Assembly (NCBI GenBank): GCA_946631895.1
Contig: CAMPAN010000004.1
Location: 1-49,687, forward strand
Direction of reading: 5' to 3'
Source of the DNA: an uncultured Clostridia bacterium
Lineage (GTDB): Bacteria > Bacillota > Clostridia > Christensenellales > CAG-138
Length of the DNA: 49,687 nt
Made by a program: the position numbers and the translations under genes. Each line of letters starts with the position of its first letter. Position 1 is the first letter of the stretch. The notes beneath the pieces were generated by a model. It saw nothing but the letters and a program-made list of their open reading frames with translations. It was not told the origin of the DNA and did not search any database. Shown here one piece after another: positions 1 through 9,675 of this stretch.

Positions 1-3000
1 GTGCGCCAAGGACGATTCCTTCCAGAATATCCTCAAGCGCCAGATCCGTTACCGTCACGTTGCCGCTGTTCGTTACGACCACCGTGTACGTGACCGTGTC
101 GCCGACCTTCACGCCGCTCGTCGGGGCTGCCGTCTTCTCGACCGTCAGCTCGGCTTCGACTGCTTCGGTGTGTACCGTATCGCTGGCTTTATAGTCTTTG
201 CCTTCCAACGTTGCGGTGACCGTGTTCGTGAAGCTGCCCGCTGCCATGTCGGCAGGCTTGATGACGTAGGTCGCCGTGGTGGTGACCGTCTCGCCGGGCT
301 GTACGTTCGTGAAGGTGCTCTGCGTAAGCGTCACGCCCGTGATCTCGGCGAGGGTGATCGTGACTTCCTTATCATAGATATTCTTGACGGTGATCGTGAA
401 CGTAACCGTCTCGCCTTCGGCATAGGTTGCATCGTCCGCCTTGCCGTCGTTCTTCGTTACGACCAGCGTCGGATTCGTCGGTTCGGTGACTGTCAGCGTG
501 CCGACCGTATCATTGATCGTGTAGTCGCTCTCGACCGCCGAGCCGTTCCAGTTCAGGGTGTACGTGTTGTCGCTCTCGCCAACCAGCGTCTGGCTGCCCG
601 TTACCGTGAACGTCGCGGTCTCGTTGTTCACGAATCCGTTAATGCTGCCGTCTGCCGTCAGAGCCGTGCCGTCATATTCCTTCTCGTCGCTTTCCGTTAC
701 GATCGTCAGCGTCGCAGGCGTTACCTTCAGAGTGCCTTCGTCCGTGGCGTCCTCATAGTTCGGGTTGGTCGCCTTCACCATGTAGGTGATCGTGCTCTCC
801 GCAACGTGCGTGATGCTCGGTGCCGTGGTGCTCCAGGTCTCGCCGTTATCGGTGCTGTACTGGATCGTCGTGCCCTCGGTCACGCTCGGGGTTGCGCCGC
901 CGTTGTGCGCGTTGCCGTCATAGACGTCCTCATAATCGACCGCCGTGACCGTCATGGTCGCCTTGGTGATCGTCAGTGAGCCGGGGTTGAAGGTCGGTTC
1001 TTCATAGAATTCCTTAACGTCCTTATTCTCGGCATTCACAATGGTGAACGTCGTGCCGAATGCACCGTTCTCATAGGTATCTACGTCCGTGCCGTGAGAC
1101 GGGGTATAGGTGATCGTCAGGATGTCGCCCTTACCGAGACCTTCAATCTTGTAATCGTCGGTCTCGATCGTTTCACCGGTACCGGTGATGGTAGCAACGA
1201 ACGAACGACCTTCCTGCTCGCTGCCGTCGTACACCTTTTCGATGGGCTTGACCGTGACGGTAAGTGTCGCCGCGGTGACCGTCAGGGTACCGAGTTCTTC
1301 CTTTATAGTATAGTTGTTCGATTTGACCGTGCCCCACGTGATCTCGTACGTGTTCTCGCTGTCGCCGACCTCGGTCTGACTGCCGGTTGCGGTGACGGTG
1401 ACAACGCTTTCATCCGCCGCAACGAGACCGGAAAGCGTCGCTTCGTCATTCGTCAGCGGCGTGCCGTCGTATGCCTTGCTGTCGCTGCCCGTGGTGACCG
1501 TCAGCTCTTTCGGGACGATCTCCAAGCGGCCGGGACGGACGTACAAGCTGACGCTGTAGTTGCCGCTGCCATTCGGCATCTGCGCAGACGTCAGATCCAG
1601 CGTGTAGGTATAGTCGCCGACGTCCTTTTCGTCTTCTACATAATATCCCAGACCTGCTGCAGCGCCCGAACGAACATTACTCAAGCCCTTAACCATCTCG
1701 ACAATATCATCGAGATATTCGGTGGCATAGCCCGCATGGCTGATCATGATGTACTTGTCCCAAGACATCTTGCCCGGGTTGGTGAAGCCGGTCAGATACT
1801 GTTCGCCGGTATACGGCGCGTTCGTCCAACGGTCGGGCTCAATACGAATCGTAACGTTGATCGCGGTGACTTCGAGCGTACCGTTGATGTAGCGAATCGT
1901 ATAATAATTCGCGTTTTGATGCGCCGGGGTGATCGTTGCGTTCTTCGGCGTGACCGTTGCGACGCCCGTGTTCAGGCGACCCATGGGATCGGTCGAATCG
2001 TGGTTCGCATAAGTGAACTCGATACCGGTCAGCGAATCGCCTTCCTTCAGACCGTCCACAATGACCTGGTCCGCGAGAGCCGCGGGCATCGTCAGCGCAG
2101 TGCCATCGTACGGCTTGCTGGCGCTGACGGCGGTGATGGTGACCTTCTTCTGATAATAGAGGGTAAAGGTCAGTCCGTCCGTCGCGTTCGCTTCCGTAAT
2201 CTTATAGGAAGAAACTGCCTCCGTGCCGCTGTACGCGGTGCCTTCGACCGCCTTGTTGAGCTCCCAGCCGGCGATCGGCGTGCGCGCCAAAGTAAAGGTC
2301 TTGCCGACCTTCAGGTGCTGCACATCCGCAGTCGCGATCGGAGTGCCGTCCATGTCGACGAAGTTGACCGTGACAATCGCGTTCTTGTAGCTCGAATAGT
2401 AGAACGTATAGACGTTGTTCTCTTCGATCGCCGTCAGAACGAAGGTCTTTTTGGACGCATCCGGGAAGAACTCGATGCCTTGGAGTTCGGGATGCGCCGC
2501 ATAGAGCGCCGTATAATCGACCGCCTTTGCAAGCTCGATGACGGATGCCGTGTCGCCGGGAACGTCATTGACCGTCTTTTCCTCCGCAACCGGGATATCA
2601 CCTGCGTACTCTTCCGGGTCGATGATGTATCTGACCTTGTAGCTGGTCTTATCGCCCTTTACTCTGTAGACAAAGGTGATCACGTTGTCTTCAACCGCAA
2701 GCTCGATCGTCTGCGTATCGGTCTCCGGACGGTAGCCCGCGACCGCGATCGCGGATTCCGTGATGCTCTGACCGACCGTGAAGTTCGGGTTGGAGACTTC
2801 CTTGTCCGGCGCGACCGCATTGCCGTCTTCATCCACATAGTGGACGACGTAGCTCAGCGTCGCGCGGGTCCAGTGCGCATAGACCGTGGTATTCGCCGTG
2901 ATCTGCATGCCGAAGTCAAACAGATCGTTGCCGTCCGCCGTGGTGTACCAGCCGTCGAAGACGTAGCCCGCCTTGGTGGGTGTGCCGGGGTTCGTCGCCT

Positions 3001-6000
3001 TCTTGTACTTTTCGACCGTCTGATCCGCAAACAGATTCGTCGAAGTGGCTTCACCGTCTACAAAGCTGACCGTGAAGCTCGGCGCCGTCCACTTGGCATA
3101 GACCACGAGGTTCGAAGCCGGCATCTTTGTAAATGTATACGGAACGGTCAGTCCGTCGTCTTCGTACCAACCTCCCCAGACATAGTCTGCGTCTACGCCA
3201 CACTGTGCCTGCGTCGGCGTCCAGACGTACGGGGACTTGTTAATATTCGCATCAAACGGAACGTCATTTATCGTATCGAGCAACTGACTTCTGTATTTAT
3301 AATCGATCTTATACGTCAGACGGTCGTAGTAGAAGCGATAATAATATACAAGATTGGTGCCGTTATAATTATTACGCCCATAACCATAATAATAATAATA
3401 CCAGTTACCATCTTTATAGTATTGTGTATCGCTGCTAAAGTCAGGAGTCTGTGTCCTGCGGTAATAACCATAATAACCTTGAGTAAACGTACCAGTACCA
3501 TACGAGGGCTCACAGCCGGATGGTGCGCTTGCGTCGCCGTTATGCTGCGTATAGCCGTTGATCTGCTTCGGATTGACGGGAGTATATACCGTCTGACTGA
3601 ATTCTTCAGATTTTACATACTTGCTTGTATCGTCCGGATCCTGCAGATAATATTCAACTTCGTAGCGTGTTGCGTTCTGTTGCCAAGCTACTTTGAACGT
3701 TTTTTCATGTGTCGTTTCATCTGCGCCGGAAATCAGGTTCGTATCAACTTCAAATCGTTTGGTAACAACTTCGCCTAAATTCCAAGTATGGTATACCCAA
3801 CCTGTTGAATCGCAAGTGACGTCCGTCGGCCACATCGGCGATACATCCTGTCCCAGCACGACATTTTCAATTCTGTACTGCTGATTCCGGTATGTGCCTC
3901 CGTTGATGCTGATCGTGCCATCTCGATAGCCATAGTAATAACTTCCACTATCGTATTCATACCCGTCTTGCACATCGAATATAAAGGTATAGCGAATCAG
4001 CTTGTAATATACCTTAAGCACCGTACTGCCGTCTGCCTTGATGACGACTTCACTTTCCTCACCGGTACCGCCGGAGGTTGCAGTGCCGTTTCTTTCATCG
4101 TCAAGTTCGTATCCGGTAGGCGTCGTTTCCAGTTTCGGCGCCGTTGCGGCATAAACAGTGGTACCGACTGTTCCTGTTGCCGTAGTACTGTTTTCATATA
4201 CCCATTCATTACCCGAGGCATTGTATTTTTCACGGATATAAATGATGGTGTAATTGACCGTCTTGCCTGCCCATTTTGCATACAGCGTGGTGTTGTCGTT
4301 GACGGTGACCGTGCTGCCCGCCGCCTCGGTCAATTCTTCATCCAGATACCAACCGTCGAAGTTATAACCTTCACGGGTCGGGACGGTGGAGGTGACCGCC
4401 TGCTCGGTGCCGTAAGGCACGGTGACGCCGCCGACGTAGGAACCGCCGTTGGTTTCGTAGGTCAGCTGGAAGTTCTTGCGGGTATAGTAGACATTCAGTT
4501 CCTGCTTCGGCTGACCGTCAATACCGGAGGTCGTGATGACTGCACCTTCCGCACGCTCAAGCGTTGCGTATGTAAAGGTCTTGACCGTCGGGGTGACGTA
4601 GCTGTTCAAAACGCCCTCAACGTCGCTCTCTCTGTCGATCTCGGTATAACCATTGCCGGTGAGATCCTTCAGCATGTATACAAAATCATAGACCGCCGTA
4701 TACGGAACGTACTTGACCCGGACCAGGCAATGCTTGTCATTGTCGAAATCGGATTCTATGACTTCAACCGTCGGCGTTTCCGGATAGTAGACCGGCGCGC
4801 CGGAGACCTCGGTGGGATCCGTCTTCGTCGTGGAGGGCGCCGTGATCGTATACGGCAGCTCGCTGTGTTCTACCTGCAGAAGTTCGGTGCTGAAGATGAC
4901 TTCACGGGAACTGCCGATATAGTAGTATTCCACCGTGATGTTATAAACATCGACGGTACGGAACTGCGCAACGGCGGTGATGTTGTCGTTGACGACCGTA
5001 TCCGCGGTAACGTCTTCGCCGGTTTTCTGATCGATCCACTTCTCGAAGATCTTGCCCTCGATGAAGGGATCCTGCGGCATGGTGCCGATGGCTTCGCCCG
5101 CGGTGCGGAAATACTGGGACAGGGTTTCGACCGGATCGCCGTTGTCATCGAGAATGACAAAGCGGACGTAGTATTCGTCCTTGAACTCCGCAATGATCTC
5201 CATATCGGAGGTAACCGGGGTGCCTGCGCTGATCGGTTGACCGTTGTATGTCCATTGCACAAATTCCTTGCCTTCGACCACGGGATCCGCGGGGAGGACA
5301 AGTTCATCGTTCTTATTATACTGCTCGGTCTTGTAGCTGCTGCCTTCCACCATGAAGACAACGATGAAGACGTTCTTCTCGTATACGGGCCAGACGTCCA
5401 GATTGCCGTCGACTGCATTCTCCTTCGCAGAGGTACGGTTGGAGAAATCGCCGCCTGCATAGACCCACTTGCCGAGGCTGCCCTGTACGGCAGGAACGGC
5501 GGGAATGTCGTTCAGGCAGTAGCTGGTGTCCGCCGTGACCGTCTTGGTGTCATGAACTGTGCTCTTTGTATCATCCGTATAGAAGGTGATGGTGTAGCTG
5601 ATCAGCGTATACTTCGGGATGTAGGACTCGTCTTCCGTGATGACGCGCTCCGCGTCGATCGGTTCGCCGTTGGTCCATTCCGTACCCTGACCACCCTGGC
5701 TTGCAATACCGACCGTCCAGATGCCGTTGTAGTCCTCACGGGCAGGGACCGCCGGAAGCTCGCCGAGCGCCGCGCCGTCATCGATCGTTCGGACTTCAAC
5801 AACGCCCTCGCCATCTCTTCCGCGGAAGGTGACGGTCCAGGTCTTGATGTACTCCGCGGTGACAGTCATGTCGGCTTCAACGATCGTTTCCGCCGTGACT
5901 TCCTCATTGCCGGACATCCATTTGTCGAAGCGATAGCCGTCAACTTCGGGCGCTGCCGGAAGCTCACCGATCGGTTTGCCGTTGCCAATCGTTCTGGTTT

Positions 6001-7321
6001 CAACGACCGTCTCGCCGCTCATGAACGTTACGGTACGCGTCTCGACATAGGTCGCGGTGACAGTCATGTCATCCGAAACGACGGTTTCCGCTGTGAATTC
6101 TTCTTCACCGGACATCCACTTGTCGAAGACATAGCCTTCCACTTCAGGCGCTGTCGGAAGCTCGCCGATCGCGCTGTTTTTGTTGACGTTGATGCTCTGG
6201 ATATCGCCGCCGTCCTTATCCTTGAACGTGACAATCCAGAAGTTCGACGTCACATGGAGCGTATAATCGGGCTTCGCATAGATCGTGTAGCTGCCGGCAC
6301 CTCTCCATGCGGTATGGTTGTCGCCTGCCGGATAATATGCACCGTCGTCTCTTTGAACCTTGAACTGCGCATCCGCAGGAAGATCGACCGTGATCATGTA
6401 CTCGTTTTCATTGTTCGGATTCTGAACGAGTTTATAAGCGTCGCTGAACTGCCAGTTGTTCATGTTTCCGACGAGATAGTAGCTGTATGCCTCCGGCTCG
6501 CCTTCCACATCAAAATTGACCGGCTCGCTGTTGAGTTTACCGACGAGAATGATCCGGGAGTAGGATGCAGTATCAAAGCTGCCGCCGCTCGCCGATGCGC
6601 TGGTCAACCGGGAATAACCGTCGCCGGACTTGCGATAGATGGCAAAAGCATCGCCCTCGAGCGTGCGGCTCGAAAGGTGAAAATGTACCGTACCGCTTGC
6701 CGGAGCGATTGCTCCGCCTTCCGCATCGGTGAACGAGATGCCGACAGCAACTGCGTCAACAGCGGACTCTCCGACCGCGTCCTTTGCCATTGCCAGCGCT
6801 GATTCGTCCGAGATCGCGGAAAGATGCATCTTCGTACCCTCGGGCAGGACGCCCTCCGGCGCGGATGCGATAACCGTTATATCATTGACACTCTCCTGGA
6901 AGGACTGTTCCGGGTATTTGATCTCTTCTTCCCCGTCTTCACCCTCCTGATCTTCGGGATCCTCGGGATTCTCAGGATCTTCCGGATTCTCCGGGTCCTC
7001 CGGATTCTCGGGATTCTCCGGATCTGCCGGATTCTCGGGATCTTCGGGGTTCTCCGGATCTTCGGGATTCTCCGGGTCCTGCGGATCGGTCGGAAGTCCC
7101 GGGTCGCCGGCCTGGTCGCCGGGGGTTTGCCCGTCGCCCGTGTCGCCGGTATCGCCGGATTCTTCGCTGCCGCCGTTGACTACGACCGTCTTGCTTCCGG
7201 TCGTATCTGCCGCAACGCTTTCGGCTACCGTTGCCAGCGGCAACAGCTGGAGCACCATAACGATCGCTACAACGATCGCAAGGGTGCGTCTGCCGAAGAG
7301 GATCTTGCTCAGTTTGGACAT
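1..7321 (-). CDS. giant secreted modular surface protein, C-terminus beyond the window
   Basis: The frame is open from an ATG at 7321 to the window edge (2,440 codons). The ATG follows a GGAGG ribosome binding site about 8 nt away. Residues 1-40 look like a signal peptide. Residues 75-130 are an Asp-Pro-Glu-Asn repeat stalk. Residues 264-357 resemble a starch-binding-type beta-sandwich (SYYLVGNMNNWQ). From about 360 to 1020 there are InlB B-type (Listeria-Bacteroides) repeats with GYxFDKW or FDGWY cores. Residues 1281-1341 are very Tyr-rich. MucBP-like units (VHYVDEDGNAV) lie around 1490-1700. MBG/YDG repeats (KxYDGT) lie near 1724, 1937, 2014, 2121 and 2203. DUF11-like units begin near 2283, including VEKTAAPTSGVKVGDTVTY. 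The architecture suggests an adhesin. The anchor (sortase motif or SLH domains) would be outside the window, so the mode of attachment is unknown. Secretion and adhesion are inferred from family knowledge. Confidence 0.9.
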   Translation of the reverse strand, partial: MSKLSKILFGRRTLAIVVAIVMVLQLLPLATVAESVAADTTGSKTVVVNGGSEESGDTGDTGDGQTPGDQAGDPGLPTDPQDPENPEDPENPEDPENPADPENPENPEDPENPEDPENPEDPEDQEGEDGEEEIKYPEQSFQESVNDITVIASAPEGVLPEGTKMHLSAISDESALAMAKDAVGESAVDAVAVGISFTDAEGGAIAPASGTVHFHLSSRTLEGDAFAIYRKSGDGYSRLTSASASGGSFDTASYSRIILVGKLNSEPVNFDVEGEPEAYSYYLVGNMNNWQFSDAYKLVQNPNNENEYMITVDLPADAQFKVQRDDGAYYPAGDNHTAWRGAGSYTIYAKPDYTLHVTSNFWIVTFKDKDGGDIQSINVNKNSAIGELPTAPEVEGYVFDKWMSGEEEFTAETVVSDDMTVTATYVETRTVTFMSGETVVETRTIGNGKPIGELPAAPEVDGYRFDKWMSGNEEVTAETIVEADMTVTAEYIKTWTVTFRGRDGEGVVEVRTIDDGAALGELPAVPAREDYNGIWTVGIASQGGQGTEWTNGEPIDAERVITEDESYIPKYTLISYTITFYTDDTKSTVHDTKTVTADTSYCLNDIPAVPAVQGSLGKWVYAGGDFSNRTSAKENAVDGNLDVWPVYEKNVFIVVFMVEGSSYKTEQYNKNDELVLPADPVVEGKEFVQWTYNGQPISAGTPVTSDMEIIAEFKDEYYVRFVILDDNGDPVETLSQYFRTAGEAIGTMPQDPFIEGKIFEKWIDQKTGEDVTADTVVNDNITAVAQFRTVDVYNITVEYYYIGSSREVIFSTELLQVEHSELPYTITAPSTTKTDPTEVSGAPVYYPETPTVEVIESDFDNDKHCLVRVKYVPYTAVYDFVYMLKDLTGNGYTEIDRESDVEGVLNSYVTPTVKTFTYATLERAEGAVITTSGIDGQPKQELNVYYTRKNFQLTYETNGGSYVGGVTVPYGTEQAVTSTVPTREGYNFDGWYLDEELTEAAGSTVTVNDNTTLYAKWAGKTVNYTIIYIREKYNASGNEWVYENSTTATGTVGTTVYAATAPKLETTPTGYELDDERNGTATSGGTGEESEVVIKADGSTVLKVYYKLIRYTFIFDVQDGYEYDSGSYYYGYRDGTISINGGTYRNQQYRIENVVLGQDVSPMWPTDVTCDSTGWVYHTWNLGEVVTKRFEVDTNLISGADETTHEKTFKVAWQQNATRYEVEYYLQDPDDTSKYVKSEEFSQTVYTPVNPKQINGYTQHNGDASAPSGCEPSYGTGTFTQGYYGYYRRTQTPDFSSDTQYYKDGNWYYYYYGYGRNNYNGTNLVYYYRFYYDRLTYKIDYKYRSQLLDTINDVPFDANINKSPYVWTPTQAQCGVDADYVWGGWYEDDGLTVPYTFTKMPASNLVVYAKWTAPSFTVSFVDGEATSTNLFADQTVEKYKKATNPGTPTKAGYVFDGWYTTADGNDLFDFGMQITANTTVYAHWTRATLSYVVHYVDEDGNAVAPDKEVSNPNFTVGQSITESAIAVAGYRPETDTQTIELAVEDNVITFVYRVKGDKTSYKVRYIIDPEEYAGDIPVAEEKTVNDVPGDTASVIELAKAVDYTALYAAHPELQGIEFFPDASKKTFVLTAIEENNVYTFYYSSYKNAIVTVNFVDMDGTPIATADVQHLKVGKTFTLARTPIAGWELNKAVEGTAYSGTEAVSSYKITEANATDGLTFTLYYQKKVTITAVSASKPYDGTALTMPAALADQVIVDGLKEGDSLTGIEFTYANHDSTDPMGRLNTGVATVTPKNATITPAHQNANYYTIRYINGTLEVTAINVTIRIEPDRWTNAPYTGEQYLTGFTNPGKMSWDKYIMISHAGYATEYLDDIVEMVKGLSNVRSGAAAGLGYYVEDEKDVGDYTYTLDLTSAQMPNGSGNYSVSLYVRPGRLEIVPKELTVTTGSDSKAYDGTPLTNDEATLSGLVAADESVVTVTATGSQTEVGDSENTYEITWGTVKSNNYTIKEELGTLTVTAATLTVTVKPIEKVYDGSEQEGRSFVATITGTGETIETDDYKIEGLGKGDILTITYTPSHGTDVDTYENGAFGTTFTIVNAENKDVKEFYEEPTFNPGSLTITKATMTVTAVDYEDVYDGNAHNGGATPSVTEGTTIQYSTDNGETWSTTAPSITHVAESTITYMVKATNPNYEDATDEGTLKVTPATLTIVTESDEKEYDGTALTADGSINGFVNNETATFTVTGSQTLVGESDNTYTLNWNGSAVESDYTINDTVGTLTVTEPTNPTLVVTKNDGKADDATYAEGETVTFTITVKNIYDKEVTITLAEITGVTLTQSTFTNVQPGETVTTTATYVIKPADMAAGSFTNTVTATLEGKDYKASDTVHTEAVEAELTVEKTAAPTSGVKVGDTVTYTVVVTNSGNVTVTDLALEDILEGIVLGA

Positions 7322-7436
7322 GTTTTTTTCCTCCGTTACTGTAGTCTTGGTTGCTATCTCTTATAAGTAATTTCTTCCTGAATTTTCCGGAAGGCATACC
7401 GATACCCATAGCATGTGTATGATAATATCCTTGCTA

Positions 7437-7465
7437 ATTATAAAGGAAAACATCAAGAAATGCAA
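7437..7465 (-). promoter_or_regulatory. sigma-A-type promoter of the giant surface protein
   Basis: On the minus strand the -35 is TTGCAT (7465-7460) and the -10 is TATAAT (7442-7437), with a 17-bp spacer. The predicted start is near 7430, giving a 5' UTR of about 110 nt before the ATG at 7321. I see no riboswitch family that I recognise in that UTR. Confidence 0.75.
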
Positions 7466-7697
7466 GCGAAAAAAAAGCGAAATAATAAATAAATTTTGGT
7501 AAATATGTTCAATCTACCGTCTAGGCCACAAGATATAGTATCTAAAATATCTAAAATGCGAAATGTGGAAAATATATTATTTTTGTATACGGAAAGTTCC
7601 GGCTTTTGGGGCTTATAAACCCCGATCCTGCCGGTTATGAAGTCCGGCTGCAGCGCCGCTTTACCATGCTGGATCGGTCTGTTGGTGCAAGAAACTT

Positions 7698-7851
7698 GCT
7701 CTGTTAGGAGCGCGAAAAAGTGTTCCGTCGGACACGAAGAAGTGTTCTGTCGAGCAAAAAAAGAGTGTTGTCGAACACGAAAAACGTTCCGTCGGATACG
7801 AAAAACGTTCTGTCGGACACGAAAAAGAGTTCTGTCGGGCACGAAAAAAGA
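7698..7851. repeat. degenerate tandem array, seven units of 21-23 bp
   Basis: Units begin near 7698, 7720, 7742, 7765, 7786, 7807 and 7829. The consensus is GTTCTGTCGGACACGAAAAA. The best copies carry a short inverted repeat (GTGTTC and GGACAC around CGTC at 7720-7735). The array sits just past the parB terminator in the gene-free stretch 7322-7885. The rest of that stretch (7470-7690) is AT-rich with no other gene I trust. The last unit grades into the left arm of the terminator. The units touch each other with no spacers, so this is not a CRISPR array. Confidence 0.8.
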
Positions 7852-7868
7852 ACGGTTTCCCGTTCTTT
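7847..7868 (-). terminator. intrinsic terminator downstream of parB
   Basis: A 9-bp stem (7847-7855 with 7860-7868) and a 4-nt loop are followed on the minus strand by a T-rich run. It lies 17 nt after the parB stop codon. Confidence 0.8.
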
Positions 7869-7885
7869 CTATGCCTGATATTCGG

Positions 7886-8743
7886 TTATTCGTTTCCGAC
7901 GATCGTGCGATAGATGCGGTCAAGATCCTCGCGCGAGTAGTAATGGATAATCAGCTTGCCCTTGTCCTCGCTGCCCTGCACGGAGACCTTGGTGCCGAGC
8001 TCGGCACGCATACGGTGCATGGCGTTGCGGAATTCCGGGGTCGGCTCCGGCTTTTCCTTCTTCTTGCGCTTGGGCATTTCCGCGAACCGCAGCTCGTCTT
8101 CGAGACGCCGCACGGACCAGTCGCCCTCGACGCATTTCTCCGCAAGCTCCATCTGGATCCGCGGATCTCCGACGCCCGCGAGCATCTTGCCGTGTCCCGC
8201 CGAGAGCTTACCGTCCTTGACCATTTTCTGCACGGATTTTGCAAGCGTCAGAAGGCGCAGCGCGTTTGCGATCGCCGGACGACTCTTGCCGACGCGCTCG
8301 GAAACCTCCTCCTGCGTGAGGTCGTGCTGCTCCATCAGCAGCTTGATCGCCGCCGCTTCTTCGATCGGGTTCAGGTTCTCGCGCTGAATGTTTTCGACGA
8401 GCGAAATCTCCATCACGGCGCTTTCGTCGATGTCCGTTACAACCACCGGAACCTTCATCAGACCCGCCTGCCGTGCAGCACGGTATCTGCGCTCGCCCGC
8501 TACGATCGTATAACGTGCGCCGTTTTTCTTGACGAGGATCGGCTGCACGACGCCGTGACGCTTGACCGACGCCGCAAGCTCCGAGAGCTTTTCCGGGTCA
8601 AACGTCTTGCGCGGCTGATTGGGATTCGTGTCGATGTCGTACAGATCGACTTCCAATTTGCCCTGTTTCTGCTCCTGCGGGTCTTCGATTTCGTCCAGCA
8701 GCGCGTCCAGACCGCGCCCGAGACCTTTATTCTTGACTGCCAT
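7886..8743 (-). CDS. parB: chromosome-partitioning protein ParB (Spo0J family)
   Basis: This 285-residue protein has the normal length for chromosomal ParB. The N-terminal segment (GLGRGLDAL) is the usual ParA-interacting region. The ParB/Srx nucleotide-binding domain spans about 30-120, with GERRYRAA at 83-90 and [14 protein letters not shown] at 117-130. A helix-turn-helix at about 142-163 should read parS, and the C-terminal segment is the likely dimerisation domain. Known family members load on parS and slide as CTP-dependent clamps that recruit SMC. The ATG overlaps the end of parA by 17 bp, which suggests coupled translation, and two parS-like sites lie upstream of parA. Confidence 0.97.
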   Translation of the reverse strand: MAVKNKGLGRGLDALLDEIEDPQEQKQGKLEVDLYDIDTNPNQPRKTFDPEKLSELAASVKRHGVVQPILVKKNGARYTIVAGERRYRAARQAGLMKVPVVVTDIDESAVMEISLVENIQRENLNPIEEAAAIKLLMEQHDLTQEEVSERVGKSRPAIANALRLLTLAKSVQKMVKDGKLSAGHGKMLAGVGDPRIQMELAEKCVEGDWSVRRLEDELRFAEMPKRKKKEKPEPTPEFRNAMHRMRAELGTKVSVQGSEDKGKLIIHYYSREDLDRIYRTIVGNE

Positions 8744-9509
8744 ATGATTCCTCCCGTGCGATAAATTCTTCTGCCAGATTGGTATACGCCTTTGCCCCGA
8801 TGTTGCGCGAATCGTACAGCGTGATCGGCAATCCGTGGCTCGGCGCCTCGCTCATGCGAACCGAACGCGGAATGATGGTGTTATACACCTTTTCCCGGAA
8901 ATACTTCTTGACTTCCTCAACAACCTGCACGCACAGATTCAGACGCGACGAAAACATCGTAAGGACGACGCCCTGAATGTCGAGCCTGCCGTTCAGATTG
9001 CGGCGCACGAGCTTGACCGTGTTCATCAGCTGCGACAACCCTTCGAGCGCGTAATATTCGCATTGTATCGGCACAAGAAGGGAATCCGATGCGGTCAGCG
9101 CGTTCAGCGTCAGCAAACCGAGCGACGGCGGACAATCGACAAAGATATAGTCGTATCGGTCCCTGATCGGCTCGAGTACCTGTTTGAGACGCATTTCTCG
9201 CGCCATCATAGACACGAGCTCCACTTCCGCACCGGCAAGCTCAATGCGCGACGGGAGAACGTCCAACTTTTCGATCATCGTCGGACGGATCGCTTCCGCT
9301 GCCGGAACATCGTCGATCAGCACGTCATAGCTGCACGGAAACTCCTTCTTCTTCGTGACGCCGAGACCGCTGGTGCTGTTTCCCTGCGGATCGAGGTCCA
9401 CAAGCAGGACGCGTTTGCCCTTCTGCGCGACACATGCGCTCAGATTGATCGCGGTCGTCGTCTTTCCGACGCCGCCTTTTTGATTCGTAATTGAAATGAC
9501 CTTTCCCAT
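8727..9509 (-). CDS. parA: chromosome-partitioning ATPase ParA (Soj)
   Basis: The protein has 260 residues. The deviant Walker A motif KGGVGKTTT lies at residues 11-19, including the signature lysine K11. LVDLDPQGN (Walker A') and FVDCPPSLG (Walker B) follow, which is typical of Soj/ParA. The family uses ATP-dependent nonspecific DNA binding to move ParB-parS complexes, and Soj also modulates DnaA. The ATG at 9509 has AAAGGAG 7 nt upstream. It is the first gene of a parA-parB operon with its own promoter at 9530-9558. Confidence 0.97.
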   Translation of the reverse strand: MGKVISITNQKGGVGKTTTAINLSACVAQKGKRVLLVDLDPQGNSTSGLGVTKKKEFPCSYDVLIDDVPAAEAIRPTMIEKLDVLPSRIELAGAEVELVSMMAREMRLKQVLEPIRDRYDYIFVDCPPSLGLLTLNALTASDSLLVPIQCEYYALEGLSQLMNTVKLVRRNLNGRLDIQGVVLTMFSSRLNLCVQVVEEVKKYFREKVYNTIIPRSVRMSEAPSHGLPITLYDSRNIGAKAYTNLAEEFIAREESYGSQE

Positions 9510-9529
9510 AACCGCTCCTTTACCGATCC

Positions 9530-9558
9530 ATTATATCGTAGCGTTCGATTATTTGCAA
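9530..9558 (-). promoter_or_regulatory. parA-parB promoter
   Basis: The -35 is TTGCAA (9558-9553) and the -10 is a perfect TATAAT (9535-9530), with a 17-bp spacer. The 5' UTR is about 15-20 nt. A parS-like site begins 24 bp upstream of the -35, so ParB bound there could affect initiation (inference). Confidence 0.8.
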
Positions 9559-9581
9559 GCCCGTTCCTGCATTTTTAACAA

Positions 9582-9597
9582 TGTTTCACGGGAAACA
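9582..9597. promoter_or_regulatory. parS: parS-like site 1, one base from the palindrome
   Basis: TGTTTCACGGGAAACA differs at one position from the palindromic parS TGTTTCACGTGAAACA. It lies between the parA promoter and site 2, in the 166-bp parA-glgA spacer. Confidence 0.85.
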
Positions 9598-9618
9598 TTT
9601 TTCTGCACGTCCCCTGCA

Positions 9619-9634
9619 TGTTTCACGTGAAACA
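9619..9634. promoter_or_regulatory. parS: parS site 2, perfect palindrome
   Basis: TGTTTCACGTGAAACA is a perfect 16-bp palindrome matching the known bacterial parS consensus. It starts 37 bp after the start of site 1 and abuts the T-tract of the glgA terminator. Confidence 0.95.
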
Positions 9635-9660
9635 TAAAAAGAGCCGCATCGCTGCGGCTC
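9635..9660 (-). terminator. terminator of the glycogen operon
   Basis: An 8-bp GC-rich stem (GAGCCGCA at 9641-9648, TGCGGCTC at 9653-9660) with a 4-nt loop is followed on the minus strand by a T run at 9640-9635. It begins 15 nt after the glgA stop codon. Confidence 0.9.
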
Positions 9661-9675
9661 TCCGGATCAATACCG

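Noticed and set aside
1094..6802. Very long open frames on the plus strand opposite the giant gene
   Set aside because: They are antisense shadows: low-complexity Arg/Val-rich translations without ribosome binding sites, fully overlapping a minus-strand gene with recognisable domains.
7698..7851. CRISPR array
   Set aside because: Units are contiguous and degenerate with no unique spacers, and no cas genes lie nearby.
7453..7923. A 156-codon minus-strand frame crossing the tandem array
   Set aside because: Its translation only reflects the repeat unit, it overlaps the end of parB and it has no coding character.
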